In this document: in pieces, positions 33,144 to 41,024 of the stretch
How the letters are laid out: each line of letters opens with the position of its first letter
How positions within the stretch are numbered: position 1 is the stretch's first letter
Source: an uncultured Bacteroidales bacterium
GTDB lineage: Bacteria; Bacteroidota; Bacteroidia; Bacteroidales; UBA932
Assembly (NCBI GenBank): GCA_900320545.1
Contig: ONSU01000003.1
Location: forward strand, 59,408 to 123,407
Length of the DNA: 64,000 bases
Direction of reading: 5' to 3'
The notes under the pieces: generated by a model
The model's database searches: none
What the model was told of the DNA's origin: nothing
What the model saw: the letters and a program-made list of their open reading frames with translations, nothing else
Made by a program: the position numbers and the translations under genes

Positions 33144-34984
33144 CCCCCGCAACAGGCGGAGCCGCTGACACTGACCCCCTTCTGGACGGAGGATAGCGAA
33201 GGTGCGCTCGCCGTCACGCTCGTGAAGGACAGTGCCTTGAAAGCTCCGATGTACGAACTCCCGTTATAGAGCCCGTTCCAGGCGCCGGAAGTGCAGGAAT
33301 ACGTGCTGCACGACTGCTCGGCCGAGTAACCCCGCTCCAGACCGCCGTACGCCACGAGGGTAGCCCCTTTCTGTACATAGAGTTTATAGCCGCCCTCCGT
33401 GTTGGCGTCCACGGCCAATTCCGGCGTGCCGGCCGTGCAGACGGCATAGACGCAGCCGCCCTTGAGATACATATTGCCGTTGGAGTCCATCGCGTCGTTT
33501 CCGGTGGAATGGGCCATCACATACCCGCCGTCCACCGTCATCTGCCCGGCCGAATTGATGGCGTCGTCGGATGTGGTATAGACATAGACATCTCCCCCGC
33601 TGATAACGATCGTTCCCTTGCACTCGATGCCTTCGTTGCCCTTGGAGCCCTGCATGCCGCCTCCGCCGCCGGGGCCTCCGGGACCGCCGGGCGCCTTGCT
33701 CGTCCCGGCCGGATCGGCCTTATAGCCGATCTTGATACCCTTGGAGGAAATCGTATTGCCGCTCGCCTTGGCGCCGGAGCACTGGACATTGACGGTGCCG
33801 CCGGTTACCTTGAACACGCCGCCCAGGGCCGCGTTATTCCCCGTATAACTGCTGCTTCCGCCGTCGTAGCGGGCACCCGTCGTCTTGACGGTGAGCGTCC
33901 CGCCCGAGACATAACTGTCGGGCAGCGTGTGGTCTTTCTCGGAAGCATCGTAATGCGATCCCGCCCGGATGCCCTTGCCGCCCCGGCCGGAATTGGTGAG
34001 CGTCACCGTGCCGCCCGTCATCTGGAAGGCGTAATCCGCCTTGATGCAGGCCGTTCCGGAATATTCCTTGTCTTCGCTGTCATAGGCCGCGCTGCCGGAA
34101 ACGGTCACCGTGGTCGTTCCGCCGTTTACCGCGACGAGCGAATCGGAGGTGACGCCTTTTTTCATCGCGGCCGCCGTGGATATTTCCAGCGCGCCGGCGT
34201 CGATCCGCACGAAGTCCTTGCCCCGGAGACCGTGCCCTGCACTGGCGCCGGAGGTGACCTTGACGGAGGGAGCGGTCATAAATCGCAGATAGTCGTCGCT
34301 GGTGATCCCGGCCTTGCCCTGCTTGTTGGAGGAGGTTACCGTCAGTGAGCCGTCGCCGGAAAAGACGAGTTGTCCCTCGCTGAAGAAGACCGCCTTGCAA
34401 TCCTCTTCACCCGCTGCCGTATAGGCCGCATTGGCGGCATCCGAGAGGGCGTTTTGCCCTTTCACATACACGAACGTGCGCTTCTTGCACTGGTTGTTGA
34501 TGACGGCGCCGGAAGGATTGGTCAGGGACAGGCCGTTCAGATACAGGCAGGCCTTGCGGGCGCCGTAGAGTTTGAGGGAGCCGTCGGAAGAGGCGCCCTT
34601 CAGTTCGAAGATATTCTTGTCGAGATCGTCGGATGCGTTGAGGTAGCCGCTGTTGCGGACGGTAACGTGCCCGCCGCTGACCGAAACGAGCCCCCTTTCG
34701 TCGCCCTCGACGGTGGCGCCGGACGAAGACCAGGTAATGGTGATCCGGCGGTCGAAGATGGAATGGGCGATATTGTCAGCCGAGGCTTCCGTATCCTCGG
34801 AAGGGATGGTGAAGGTCTCCCCTTCCTGCGCCCCGGAATCCGGGTTTTCATCGTCAAGCTGGTCGTCCACGGGATCGTTGTCCGAAGCGGAAGGCCGGGT
34901 ATTGTATTCCTCCGTCTGTATGCAGGATGCGGCGAACCAGGTCAGGAACAGACCGCACAGAATCAACGTAAGACACTTTTTCAT
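33113..34984 (-). CDS. Surface lipoprotein with Cthe_2159-like beta-helix (carbohydrate-binding) domain
   Basis: A 623-residue lipoprotein (lipobox at Cys21, WFAASC) with a long repetitive body of short strands. Turns such as GITSDDYLRF, GKGIRAGSHYD, GNEGIECKG and NDAMDSNGNMYLKGG are characteristic of the Cthe_2159-type right-handed parallel beta-helix that binds acidic polysaccharide and calcium. A Gly/Pro-rich loop (GGPGGPGGGGG, near 430) interrupts it. Its start overlaps the stop of the histidine kinase gene by 4 nt, so it is the third gene of the two-component operon. Confidence 0.88.
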   Translation of the reverse strand: MKKCLTLILCGLFLTWFAASCIQTEEYNTRPSASDNDPVDDQLDDENPDSGAQEGETFTIPSEDTEASADNIAHSIFDRRITITWSSSGATVEGDERGLVSVSGGHVTVRNSGYLNASDDLDKNIFELKGASSDGSLKLYGARKACLYLNGLSLTNPSGAVINNQCKKRTFVYVKGQNALSDAANAAYTAAGEEDCKAVFFSEGQLVFSGDGSLTVTSSNKQGKAGITSDDYLRFMTAPSVKVTSGASAGHGLRGKDFVRIDAGALEISTAAAMKKGVTSDSLVAVNGGTTTVTVSGSAAYDSEDKEYSGTACIKADYAFQMTGGTVTLTNSGRGGKGIRAGSHYDASEKDHTLPDSYVSGGTLTVKTTGARYDGGSSSYTGNNAALGGVFKVTGGTVNVQCSGAKASGNTISSKGIKIGYKADPAGTSKAPGGPGGPGGGGGMQGSKGNEGIECKGTIVISGGDVYVYTTSDDAINSAGQMTVDGGYVMAHSTGNDAMDSNGNMYLKGGCVYAVCTAGTPELAVDANTEGGYKLYVQKGATLVAYGGLERGYSAEQSCSTYSCTSGAWNGLYNGSSYIGAFKALSFTSVTASAPSLSSVQKGVSVSGSACCGGYWAASGISK

Positions 34985-35931
34985 TTCCTTCTGGATTTTT
35001 TTGCCCTGGCGGTCTCGAAATTATTGACTTTCAATGAGAAATCAAAACGGAGTCCGCCGGATTCATTATTACGGACCGTGATGTCGCCACCGTGGATGCG
35101 GACGGCGTTCTTGACGATCGCGAGACCGAGGCCGGTGCCGCCGAGCTTGCGGCTGCGTCCCTTGTCTACCCGGTAGAAACGTTCGAAGAGCCGGTCCAGA
35201 TGCTGTTCCGGCACACCCGCGCCGTTGTCCCGGAAGATGAAATGCCAGCAGTCTTCGCCCCTGGCGGCCGTGACCGTGACGGTCGTCCCCGTTCCGGCGT
35301 AGGCGATGGCGTTGTCCATCAGGTTGCGGAAGATGCTGTAGACCATCGTGTAGTCGCCCTTGATGACGATCGGGGGGAAAAGCTGGTCGCGGAAAGTCAT
35401 CTGCGCGGACGAACGCTGGAGATAAGTATCCGCGGAGATGGTTTCCACCATCTTGCAGATGTCGATGCTCTCGATCTTGTAATTCGGGGCCTTCGCGTCC
35501 ATCTTGTTGAGGGTGGATATATCCTGCAGGAGCGCGGTGAGGCGCCGGGTCTGGGTAAAACTGCGCTCGACGAACTGGTTGCGGGTCTCCTCGTCCATTT
35601 CCGGGGTCTCGAGGATGGTCTCCAGATAGCCCTGGATGCTGGCCACGGGGGTCTTGAGCTCGTGCGCGATGTTCTGGGTGAGTTCGCGCCGGATTTCCGC
35701 ATTCTCCACATCCGCCTCGTCCCCGATGATCTTGTTGATCTTGGTCACGAAATACGACAGGATGGAGAAAATGGCGATGATCATCGCGGCCACCAGCACC
35801 ACGAAACGCCAGGACCCCTGCATGAAATCGGCGGCGCTAAGCCAGAGGAATCCCGCGACGAACAGGGCCGAGACCACCACGAGGCTCACGACCAGATTGC
35901 GGCTGATGGGATTGGAATACCGGCGGATCAT
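34981..35931 (-). CDS. Two-component sensor histidine kinase
   Basis: A 316-residue inner-membrane kinase. Two membrane helices (about 14-34 and 43-62) flank only a very short periplasmic loop, so it probably senses the membrane, a partner or an internal signal. The HisKA box is NIAHELKTPVASIQG with phospho-accepting His90. The ATPase part has N (NLMDNAIAYA), G1 (DNGAGVP), F (FERFYRVDKGRS) and G2 (GGTGLGLAIVK) boxes. The gap after the response regulator gene is 3 nt. The lipoprotein gene that follows is a likely output or sensory partner. Confidence 0.95.
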   Translation of the reverse strand: MIRRYSNPISRNLVVSLVVVSALFVAGFLWLSAADFMQGSWRFVVLVAAMIIAIFSILSYFVTKINKIIGDEADVENAEIRRELTQNIAHELKTPVASIQGYLETILETPEMDEETRNQFVERSFTQTRRLTALLQDISTLNKMDAKAPNYKIESIDICKMVETISADTYLQRSSAQMTFRDQLFPPIVIKGDYTMVYSIFRNLMDNAIAYAGTGTTVTVTAARGEDCWHFIFRDNGAGVPEQHLDRLFERFYRVDKGRSRKLGGTGLGLAIVKNAVRIHGGDITVRNNESGGLRFDFSLKVNNFETARAKKSRRK

Positions 35932-35934
35932 CGC

Positions 35935-36615
35935 TTATTCGCCGAAGAAATAGCCGTAGCCCGAACGCGTACGGATGCAGGAAGCGTACGGACCGATTTT
36001 CTTGCGGAGACGGGTAATGTTGACGTCGACGGTGCGGTCCAGCACCACCTCGTCCTTCGGCCAGACCCGGGAGATCAGGTCCTGACGGCTGAGCACCCGG
36101 CCCCTGGACTCCAGCAGGCAGCACAGGAGTTCGAATTCGATCCGGGTCAGGAGCACCGGCGCCCCGTCCACGGTGACGGTCTTGGCGACGGGATCCACGG
36201 TCAGCGTCCTGAATACCATGGCCGTGCTCTGCGGCTTCTCGAAACGCCTGAGCACCACGCCGATACGGGCAACCACCTCCCGGATGGAGAAAGGTTTGGT
36301 GATATAGTCGTCCGCGCCGAGACTGAGCCCCTCCAGGGTATCGTCCTCGCTGTCTTTCGCCGTGAGGAAGATGACGGGAATGCGGGTCGTGGCCGGATTC
36401 TCCTTGAGGCGGGTGGCCATCGTAAATCCGGACATCTCCCCCATCATCACGTCCAGCAGGAAAAGGTCATACACGCTCAGGTCCGTCTTGAGGGCCTCCT
36501 CGGCCGAATGGGCGACATCGACCTCGTAACCGGCTTTCCGGAGGTTGTAGGAAAGGATGTCGCATATATCCGCTTCGTCGTCGACGACAAGGATTCTGAA
36601 TGAATGATTCTGCAT
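35935..36615 (-). CDS. OmpR/PhoB-type response regulator
   Basis: A 226-residue regulator. The receiver domain has the acidic pair in VVDDEAD, phospho-accepting Asp55 (FLLDVMMG), Thr85 and Lys107 (ITKPF). The winged helix-turn-helix output domain covers about 130-225 (LTRIEFELLCCLLESRGRVL, VDVNITRLRKKIG, IRTRSGYGYFF). It heads the operon with the kinase and the beta-helix lipoprotein and is divergent from tRNA-Phe. Confidence 0.96.
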   Translation of the reverse strand: MQNHSFRILVVDDEADICDILSYNLRKAGYEVDVAHSAEEALKTDLSVYDLFLLDVMMGEMSGFTMATRLKENPATTRIPVIFLTAKDSEDDTLEGLSLGADDYITKPFSIREVVARIGVVLRRFEKPQSTAMVFRTLTVDPVAKTVTVDGAPVLLTRIEFELLCCLLESRGRVLSRQDLISRVWPKDEVVLDRTVDVNITRLRKKIGPYASCIRTRSGYGYFFGE

Positions 36616-36658
36616 AATACGATCGGTTTATCCGCCGTTTACAAACGGGCTTAACATA

Positions 36659-36689
36659 CAAAAATAATGTGAAGCACGTGATTTTGCAA
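36659..36689 (-). promoter_or_regulatory. Promoter of the two-component operon
   Basis: On the minus strand TTG (36687-36689) and TATTTTTG (36659-36666) are spaced by 20 nt, 43 nt before the response regulator ATG. Confidence 0.6.
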
Positions 36690-36716
36690 CAACGGGAGGA
36701 AAAAACTTCAATTTTT

Positions 36717-36747
36717 TTTGGAAGTTCGGATTTTATCCGTATCTTTG
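36717..36747 (+). promoter_or_regulatory. tRNA-Phe promoter
   Basis: TTTG (36717-36720) and TATCTTTG (36740-36747) are spaced by 19 nt, 11 nt before the tRNA. Confidence 0.75.
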
Positions 36748-36758
36748 CATTCCCAAAC

Positions 36759-36831
36759 GGTGTCGTAGCTCAGGTGGTAGAGCAATGGACTGAAAATCCA
36801 TGTGTCGCCGGTTCAACTCCTGCCGACACCA
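36759..36831 (+). tRNA. tRNA-Phe (anticodon GAA)
   Basis: A 73-nt cloverleaf. The acceptor arm is GGTGTCG/CGACACC, the anticodon stem is ATGGA/TCCAT with loop CTGAAAA, and the T arm contains GGTTCAACTCC. The 3' CCA is not encoded. Confidence 0.95.
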
Positions 36832-36834
36832 CAC

Positions 36835-36869
36835 AAACCCCGATAGAAGCAATTCTACCGGGGTTTCTT
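36835..36869 (+). terminator. Terminator after tRNA-Phe
   Basis: AAACCCCG and CGGGGTTT pair, with an inner TAGAA/TTCTA stem and a GCAA tetraloop, followed by TTTCTT. Confidence 0.8.
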
Positions 36870-36932
36870 GTCTATCCGCCCGAACGGTTTTCCTTTGCCC
36901 CGGAGTGGAAGCCCTCTGCCGGAGCGGAAGCC

Positions 36933-37348
36933 GGGTTAAGTAGCATTTCAGCCCCAAAATGCTGCCATACGGCACCCGCGGAAAGGGTTAAGTAGCATTT
37001 CAGCCACAAAATGCTGCCATACGGCACCCGCGGGAAGGGTTAAGCAGCATTTCAGCCCCAAAACGCAGCCATACGGCTTCCGCGGAAAGGGTCAAGTAGC
37101 ATTTCAGCCACAAAATGCTGCCATACGGCTTCCGCGGAAAGGGTTAAGTAGCATTACGGGCCCAAAACGCTGCCATACGGCTTCCGCGGAAAGGGTTAAG
37201 CAGCATTTCAGCCACAAAATGCTGCCATACGGCACCCGCGGAAAGGGTTAAGTAGCATTTCAGCCCCGAAACGTTGCCATACGGCACCTGCGGGAAGGGT
37301 TAAGTAGCATTTCAGCCCCGAAACGTTGCCATACCAGTATCCGCGGGA
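36933..37348. repeat. Tandem array of eight 52-bp repeats
   Basis: Units start at 36933, 36985, 37037, 37089, 37141, 37193, 37245 and 37297, head to tail with no spacers. The consensus begins GGGTTAAGTAGCATTTCAGC, and the end of each unit carries TGCCATACGGC and CCGCGG. Each unit contains the imperfect inverted pair AGCATTT/AAATGCT. Units differ at a few positions (CACC/CTTC before GCGG; AGCCCC/AGCCAC) in mosaic combinations, as expected from unequal crossover. The last unit is degenerate at its end. A 52-bp period is not a multiple of three, so the array is not coding. Confidence 0.9.
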
Positions 37349-37574
37349 TGACGCGCGCCAGTGTAACTATTCATCCACCGACCGATATCCCCGACTACAT
37401 CCTTTATCTCCGCCTCGTCCCATCATCGTCCATTCTTACCGATCCCTGGAAGAAGCATTAACGGCAGCAAAGAGATCGGCGAGAAGAAACAGGATGTATT
37501 ATGGGCGTGTCGGCGATGAGTTCCGGGTATACGAAAGCGGGAGTGTAATCGAGAGGTATGTGGTGGAGAAGTGA
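37326..37574 (+). CDS. Possible small hypothetical protein
   Basis: An 82-residue open frame whose TTG start lies in the last 52-bp repeat unit. The C-terminal 50 residues (SYRSLEEALTAAKRSARR, YYGRVGDEFRVYESG) look protein-like; the N-terminal part is low-quality and may not be translated. No family is recognised and no clear promoter is seen. It might be a remnant of a longer gene. Confidence 0.35.
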   Translation: MPYQYPRDDARQCNYSSTDRYPRLHPLSPPRPIIVHSYRSLEEALTAAKRSARRNRMYYGRVGDEFRVYESGSVIERYVVEK

Positions 37575-37647
37575 GATTGAAAGAGAGCCCAGGACGGTAA
37601 GTCGAGGGCTCTTATTCTGCTTTAATAATAGCAAGTAGTGGTAATCG

Positions 37648-39948
37648 TTAGTTACAGACTGGATGAATACAGAAGCCATGATACCTCTCCGCCCATCTGT
37701 AATCATACCCATAGGATATTTCGTTTTGAGAAAAAGATAACATCCACGCATATCCTGCAGGTGCAAACTCATAGTCAGTTACGTTATTCGACATCCATAT
37801 TTCCGAGGAATGATACTTTTTGACAGGAAGAAAAATACTTGCTCCATTTGTGCCTTGAACTAGATATCCACATACATTTCCAGATTGCTGTTCCGTCCAT
37901 GTCCATGTACAATCCAACAATTCACTAATCTCCCCCCAAGTCGGCATTCTCCAGTAGCCGCCCAACTTTATATATCCAGCATCATCCATGGGGTCCAGTA
38001 CACTTTTATTATCAACGGTTCCATAGTCGCTATCAAGGATATACTTAGTTGGATGATCCCAGCTTGTCCCATGCTTATAGTTGGACCAAGAATATGTTTT
38101 TTTAGGACTTGTTTCTCCCCACGCATAGAGATCACCGCACGAACTAAATGTTTGCCCTAAGTTATAATTTGACCATTTTACGCTCAGCCCCAAATCAACA
38201 GGTTCGTGCACAGTCACTTCAATGGATGAAGATACAGAAGAGCCATCTGCGGCCGTTGCAGTTATGGTAGCCAACCCACCTTTCTTCGCCCTTATCCTTC
38301 TCCCCCCATTCTCCAAAGCTACGACAGTCTCATCCGAAGATGTCAATATAGTACTGCGATTTGTCGCATAAGTAGGATAAGCATCGACAACAATATCTAC
38401 CGCTTGATTGACGAGAAGATCCCAAGATGAACAGTTAATGAACTTGGCCTGTTTAAGAAACACTATTTCTCTTACTGGGACTTGTCTGTCTTCATTTGTT
38501 CTTTTGACACCTCTTACAGAAAATCCGCGACAACGATTTGCAGAACCATTATCTGGAGAATAGATTGTTTGATTTGAAAACAATAAATCTAATGCCCCCG
38601 CCGCGCCTGAAGTATTGCACTCAGAAGTCCAATAATGGCCGTAGTCACCGACAGACAAGATATCGGCATTATCACGGTAGCCAGCTGCAGGGAGAAAGAT
38701 GCTCTTGTCCGTATACCCTTCAACTGTACTAGTAATGATGTATCCATATTTTTCGGAGTCCCAAACCCAGGAACAGAAGTCAATCAGTTCCTTGTACTCA
38801 TTACAGGTCGGCATCCAGCATTCATTTCCGAATGTTATAGATACAATATCATCTTCTGGATCAAGAATATGTTTGCCATCAACGTATCCATCACCATTGA
38901 GTGTGCAATATTTGGTTATTACAGAAGGTCCACCAAAACACCACGTGTAATTACTCCAAGAGTAACTTTCTTTCGTGTCAATCTCGCCCCACGCATAATA
39001 ATTCCCGGCCTCTTCGGGGAGACTTGCACCGATATTCCGTGTTCCCCAAAGAACAGTTAGACCAAGATCTATAAAATCCGGAAGAGGTTCGGGGAACACC
39101 AACCGAGTATCAAGCCCTGCCACCTGTTTGAATCGAGATCTTTCAAAAGTTAGAGAAGATGTGATTTCATAAGTTCCGGTACCCGATCCATTGGTGGCAG
39201 AGAGAGTAATTCCGCCCGTATACGTTCCAGGGAGGCAGATTACATAATACCAGGTATTAGCCACAAAGCCGCCGGAGGGGGCATTGACGGTGATGCTTGT
39301 AGCTGGAGAGCTGACTGATTGGATTGCCGGCTTGCCACTATTATCAAATCCGACAGAGAATGTTCCGGCAAGGGCTTCACCATTATTGCTGGTCAGGGTG
39401 AGGCTTGTATATCCGCTCTCGGAGAAGGAGAAGCGGAGCCCAGAGCAGACATTGTAGAAACCCATGCTCAGTGTCTCAGACTTGCCGATCGTGATGAAGA
39501 GGTCGTCGTCAAAAGAGTCGGCAACTGCGGTCTGGGTACTCGGGAGCGTTGTCGTGATAACGCCGTTTGATAGCGTCGCATCATCATTGTACGGATACAG
39601 GCCATAGATGTTATTATCATAGCCGACGCCCTCCGAGATACCCGTGATGACGGAGATCATGCCTCTGAACTGAGCGATACTGCTGGTCGTCGTATTCAGC
39701 GATGTGAACTTGCTGTCCTCCCCGGCGCTGAAGACTTTGATTTCGTCGGAGGGCTTCCAGAGGACGGTCGTATAGTTGTCGTCGAGAACGGTTTTGGTGT
39801 CCGCGTCGGTTGAAGCCGTGATGATGACTTCCACCTTCCCGGCATCACTTTTCTCGGGGATTTCGACATCCTTTTCTACGGTGTTGCAGGCCGCCAGGCA
39901 AAGCAGAGCGGACAATGCTGAAAACAATTTATTATTCATAAGGGACAT
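37648..39948 (-). CDS. Fimbrillin-like surface lipoprotein with two FISUMP-type domains
   Basis: A 766-residue lipoprotein; the lipobox is ALLCLAAC. The N-terminal part (about 35-290) resembles fimbrillin/Mfa-type proteins (TKTVLDDNYTTVLWKPSDEI). Two homologous Trp-rich modules follow, each starting with a DLGL-x-V-x-W core (FIDLGLTVLWGTRNIGA and VDLGLSVKWSNYNLGQ) and carrying YAWGE, SWSNY and WMPT/WRMPT-x-x-E motifs, as in FISUMP surface repeats. A Big-type Ig-like segment separates them. The gene is AT-richer than the chromosome. It follows a 40-residue ORF by 10 nt. The ATG at 39939 is an alternative start. Likely an adhesin; ligand unknown. Confidence 0.83.
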   Translation of the reverse strand: MSLMNNKLFSALSALLCLAACNTVEKDVEIPEKSDAGKVEVIITASTDADTKTVLDDNYTTVLWKPSDEIKVFSAGEDSKFTSLNTTTSSIAQFRGMISVITGISEGVGYDNNIYGLYPYNDDATLSNGVITTTLPSTQTAVADSFDDDLFITIGKSETLSMGFYNVCSGLRFSFSESGYTSLTLTSNNGEALAGTFSVGFDNSGKPAIQSVSSPATSITVNAPSGGFVANTWYYVICLPGTYTGGITLSATNGSGTGTYEITSSLTFERSRFKQVAGLDTRLVFPEPLPDFIDLGLTVLWGTRNIGASLPEEAGNYYAWGEIDTKESYSWSNYTWCFGGPSVITKYCTLNGDGYVDGKHILDPEDDIVSITFGNECWMPTCNEYKELIDFCSWVWDSEKYGYIITSTVEGYTDKSIFLPAAGYRDNADILSVGDYGHYWTSECNTSGAAGALDLLFSNQTIYSPDNGSANRCRGFSVRGVKRTNEDRQVPVREIVFLKQAKFINCSSWDLLVNQAVDIVVDAYPTYATNRSTILTSSDETVVALENGGRRIRAKKGGLATITATAADGSSVSSSIEVTVHEPVDLGLSVKWSNYNLGQTFSSCGDLYAWGETSPKKTYSWSNYKHGTSWDHPTKYILDSDYGTVDNKSVLDPMDDAGYIKLGGYWRMPTWGEISELLDCTWTWTEQQSGNVCGYLVQGTNGASIFLPVKKYHSSEIWMSNNVTDYEFAPAGYAWMLSFSQNEISYGYDYRWAERYHGFCIHPVCN

Positions 39949-39958
39949 ATTTTTTCAA

Positions 39959-40081
39959 TTAGGGAAGATCTTCATAGCCTACATCCTCGGAGCCACCGAT
40001 AGGCGGATCTCCGGACAGAATATTTCTTTCGAAGGTGAGCCGTAATTCTTCTATTTCCGGCTGGACGTAATGTATTTTCAT
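39959..40081 (-). CDS. Small 40-residue ORF preceding a surface lipoprotein
   Basis: ATG at 40081, stop at 39959-39961. It begins MKIHYVQPEIEELRLTFERN and ends with the acidic SEDVGYEDLP. It has no signal peptide. The stop lies 10 nt before the lipoprotein ATG, so translation could be coupled. Its layout (Y-V-x-P near the start, a central acidic/hydrophobic stretch with Asn, an acidic end) parallels the 53-residue ORF at 14663-14824, which also directly precedes a fimbrillin-like gene. Function unknown. Confidence 0.5.
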   Translation of the reverse strand: MKIHYVQPEIEELRLTFERNILSGDPPIGGSEDVGYEDLP

Positions 40082-40291
40082 TTCCGAGATGGGATAAAAA
40101 CAGTATTTGAACTTATTTCCAATTTAAATGACAAAGTTCAAGTTCAATTTCGACACAATCAAGTTCAGCACGGTTCATTTGTGGTCGCCGACCGCCTGAT
40201 GAACGGCTATGTCGAAGAAATCGCGGAAACGGTGCTAGGCTCTGCGACTTAGGCTCGGATTTTGCTCTTTTTGAGTAAAATGATCGAGATT
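40082..40291. other. Intergenic region without a convincing gene
   Basis: An AT-rich 210-bp spacer between the divergent small ORF and the secreted-protein gene. A 60-codon plus-strand frame (40070-40252) crosses it but overlaps the opposite small ORF and lacks gene-like features. No clear promoter pair is visible, although regulatory sequence for both sides must lie here. Confidence 0.5.
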
Positions 40292-40816
40292 ATGAGACGG
40301 ATATTCACTTTTGCAGTTGTCCTTCTGTTGGCACATTGTGGGCTTGCCGCTCAGTCTATGTATGTTACAAGCGAGTGGTTAGGCGAGCCAGAGGAACTTT
40401 CGATTCGAAAAAAGATTGAAAAACCCGGAATGACCGCGAACGAGATTTTCCGTGCATTCCTTTTCCCTAAACATAGCACGGGACGGGATATTCGCATAAA
40501 TGGAGGTAATTACACTTGGAATTTTGTCCGTTCCTATCCTCAGTTTTTGGATATTTTTGGTGCAGACATAAGCTACAAGTATTATGTCTATGCTTTCGAT
40601 GGTTATTATATTGTATCTTTAGAGCATATTTTTGTAATGAAAGGAGGGCATCATTTCGTTGTTTACGGAATGAATGGCGTCCCCTTCAAACGAGAACATA
40701 CAAGACAAGATTACAAACTCGCCTTAAAAATTGTAGATTACCTGCAACCGAAGTTTGAAGAACTTTGTTATCAGTTGGAAGAATACGCTTTCCCGGTGTT
40801 GACTCCAGCAGACTGA
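40292..40816 (+). CDS. Small secreted hypothetical protein
   Basis: A 174-residue protein with a clear signal peptide (MRRIFTFAVVLLLAHCGLAAQ, cleaved near AAQS) and an aromatic-rich mature part (NGGNYTWNFVRSYPQFLDIF, YKYYVYAFDGYYIVSLEHIF). No family is recognised. The ATG at 40292 directly starts the signal peptide; upstream ATGs at 40280 and 40262 are possible. GC content is low, as in the adjacent lipoprotein gene. A terminator follows at 40841. Location is predicted to be periplasmic or extracellular. Confidence 0.7.
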   Translation: MRRIFTFAVVLLLAHCGLAAQSMYVTSEWLGEPEELSIRKKIEKPGMTANEIFRAFLFPKHSTGRDIRINGGNYTWNFVRSYPQFLDIFGADISYKYYVYAFDGYYIVSLEHIFVMKGGHHFVVYGMNGVPFKREHTRQDYKLALKIVDYLQPKFEELCYQLEEYAFPVLTPAD

Positions 40817-40840
40817 CTCCGATTTGTCTTTGTCCTTTCC

Positions 40841-40865
40841 AGCCGCCGAATAGCGGCTATTTTTG
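40841..40865 (+). terminator. Terminator hairpin overlapping a promoter-like box
   Basis: AGCCGC-CGAATA-GCGGCT is followed by ATTTTTG. It ends the secreted-protein gene. The last bases also form TATTTTTG (40858-40865), a good -7 box for the short frame at 40884. Confidence 0.65.
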
Positions 40866-40883
40866 TGCCATAATACTACGATT

Positions 40884-40985
40884 ATGGCAAAGATCAAATC
40901 AGAAGACCTCCGGCTGAACATCATTGTCGGCGATGGGAAGAAACATGCGGAGGTCAGCACGGCGGCGGGGGGGGCGGGAACTCGA
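40884..40985 (+). pseudogene. Possible phage tape-measure N-terminal remnant
   Basis: The frame starting at the ATG 40884 reads MAKIKSEDLRLNIIVGDGKK and then turns into low-complexity Ala/Gly. The first 15 residues resemble the conserved N-terminus I recall for Bacteroidales phage tape-measure proteins. No other phage gene is nearby. It may be a scar of a lost prophage or a chance match; it is in frame with priA but separated from it by a new promoter-like box. Confidence 0.3.
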
Positions 40986-41001
40986 TTTACAAAAAAAGTG
41001 T

Positions 41002-41009
41002 TAATTTTG
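41002..41009 (+). promoter_or_regulatory. -7 box before priA
   Basis: TAATTTTG, 15 nt before the ATG at 41025, supports that start rather than the upstream in-frame ATGs. Confidence 0.45.
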
Positions 41010-41024
41010 TATCCTGTGTCGCCG

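Noticed and set aside
36675-36680. Possible parS site (CACGTG core)
   Set aside because: The flanking bases do not extend the palindrome as in parS sites, and it is 6 kb from parB.
36933-37348. CRISPR-like repeat array
   Set aside because: Repeats are directly contiguous with no unique spacers and no cas genes are nearby.
40070-40252. 60-codon plus-strand frame before the secreted protein
   Set aside because: No promoter, no family, and its start overlaps the better-supported minus-strand small ORF.
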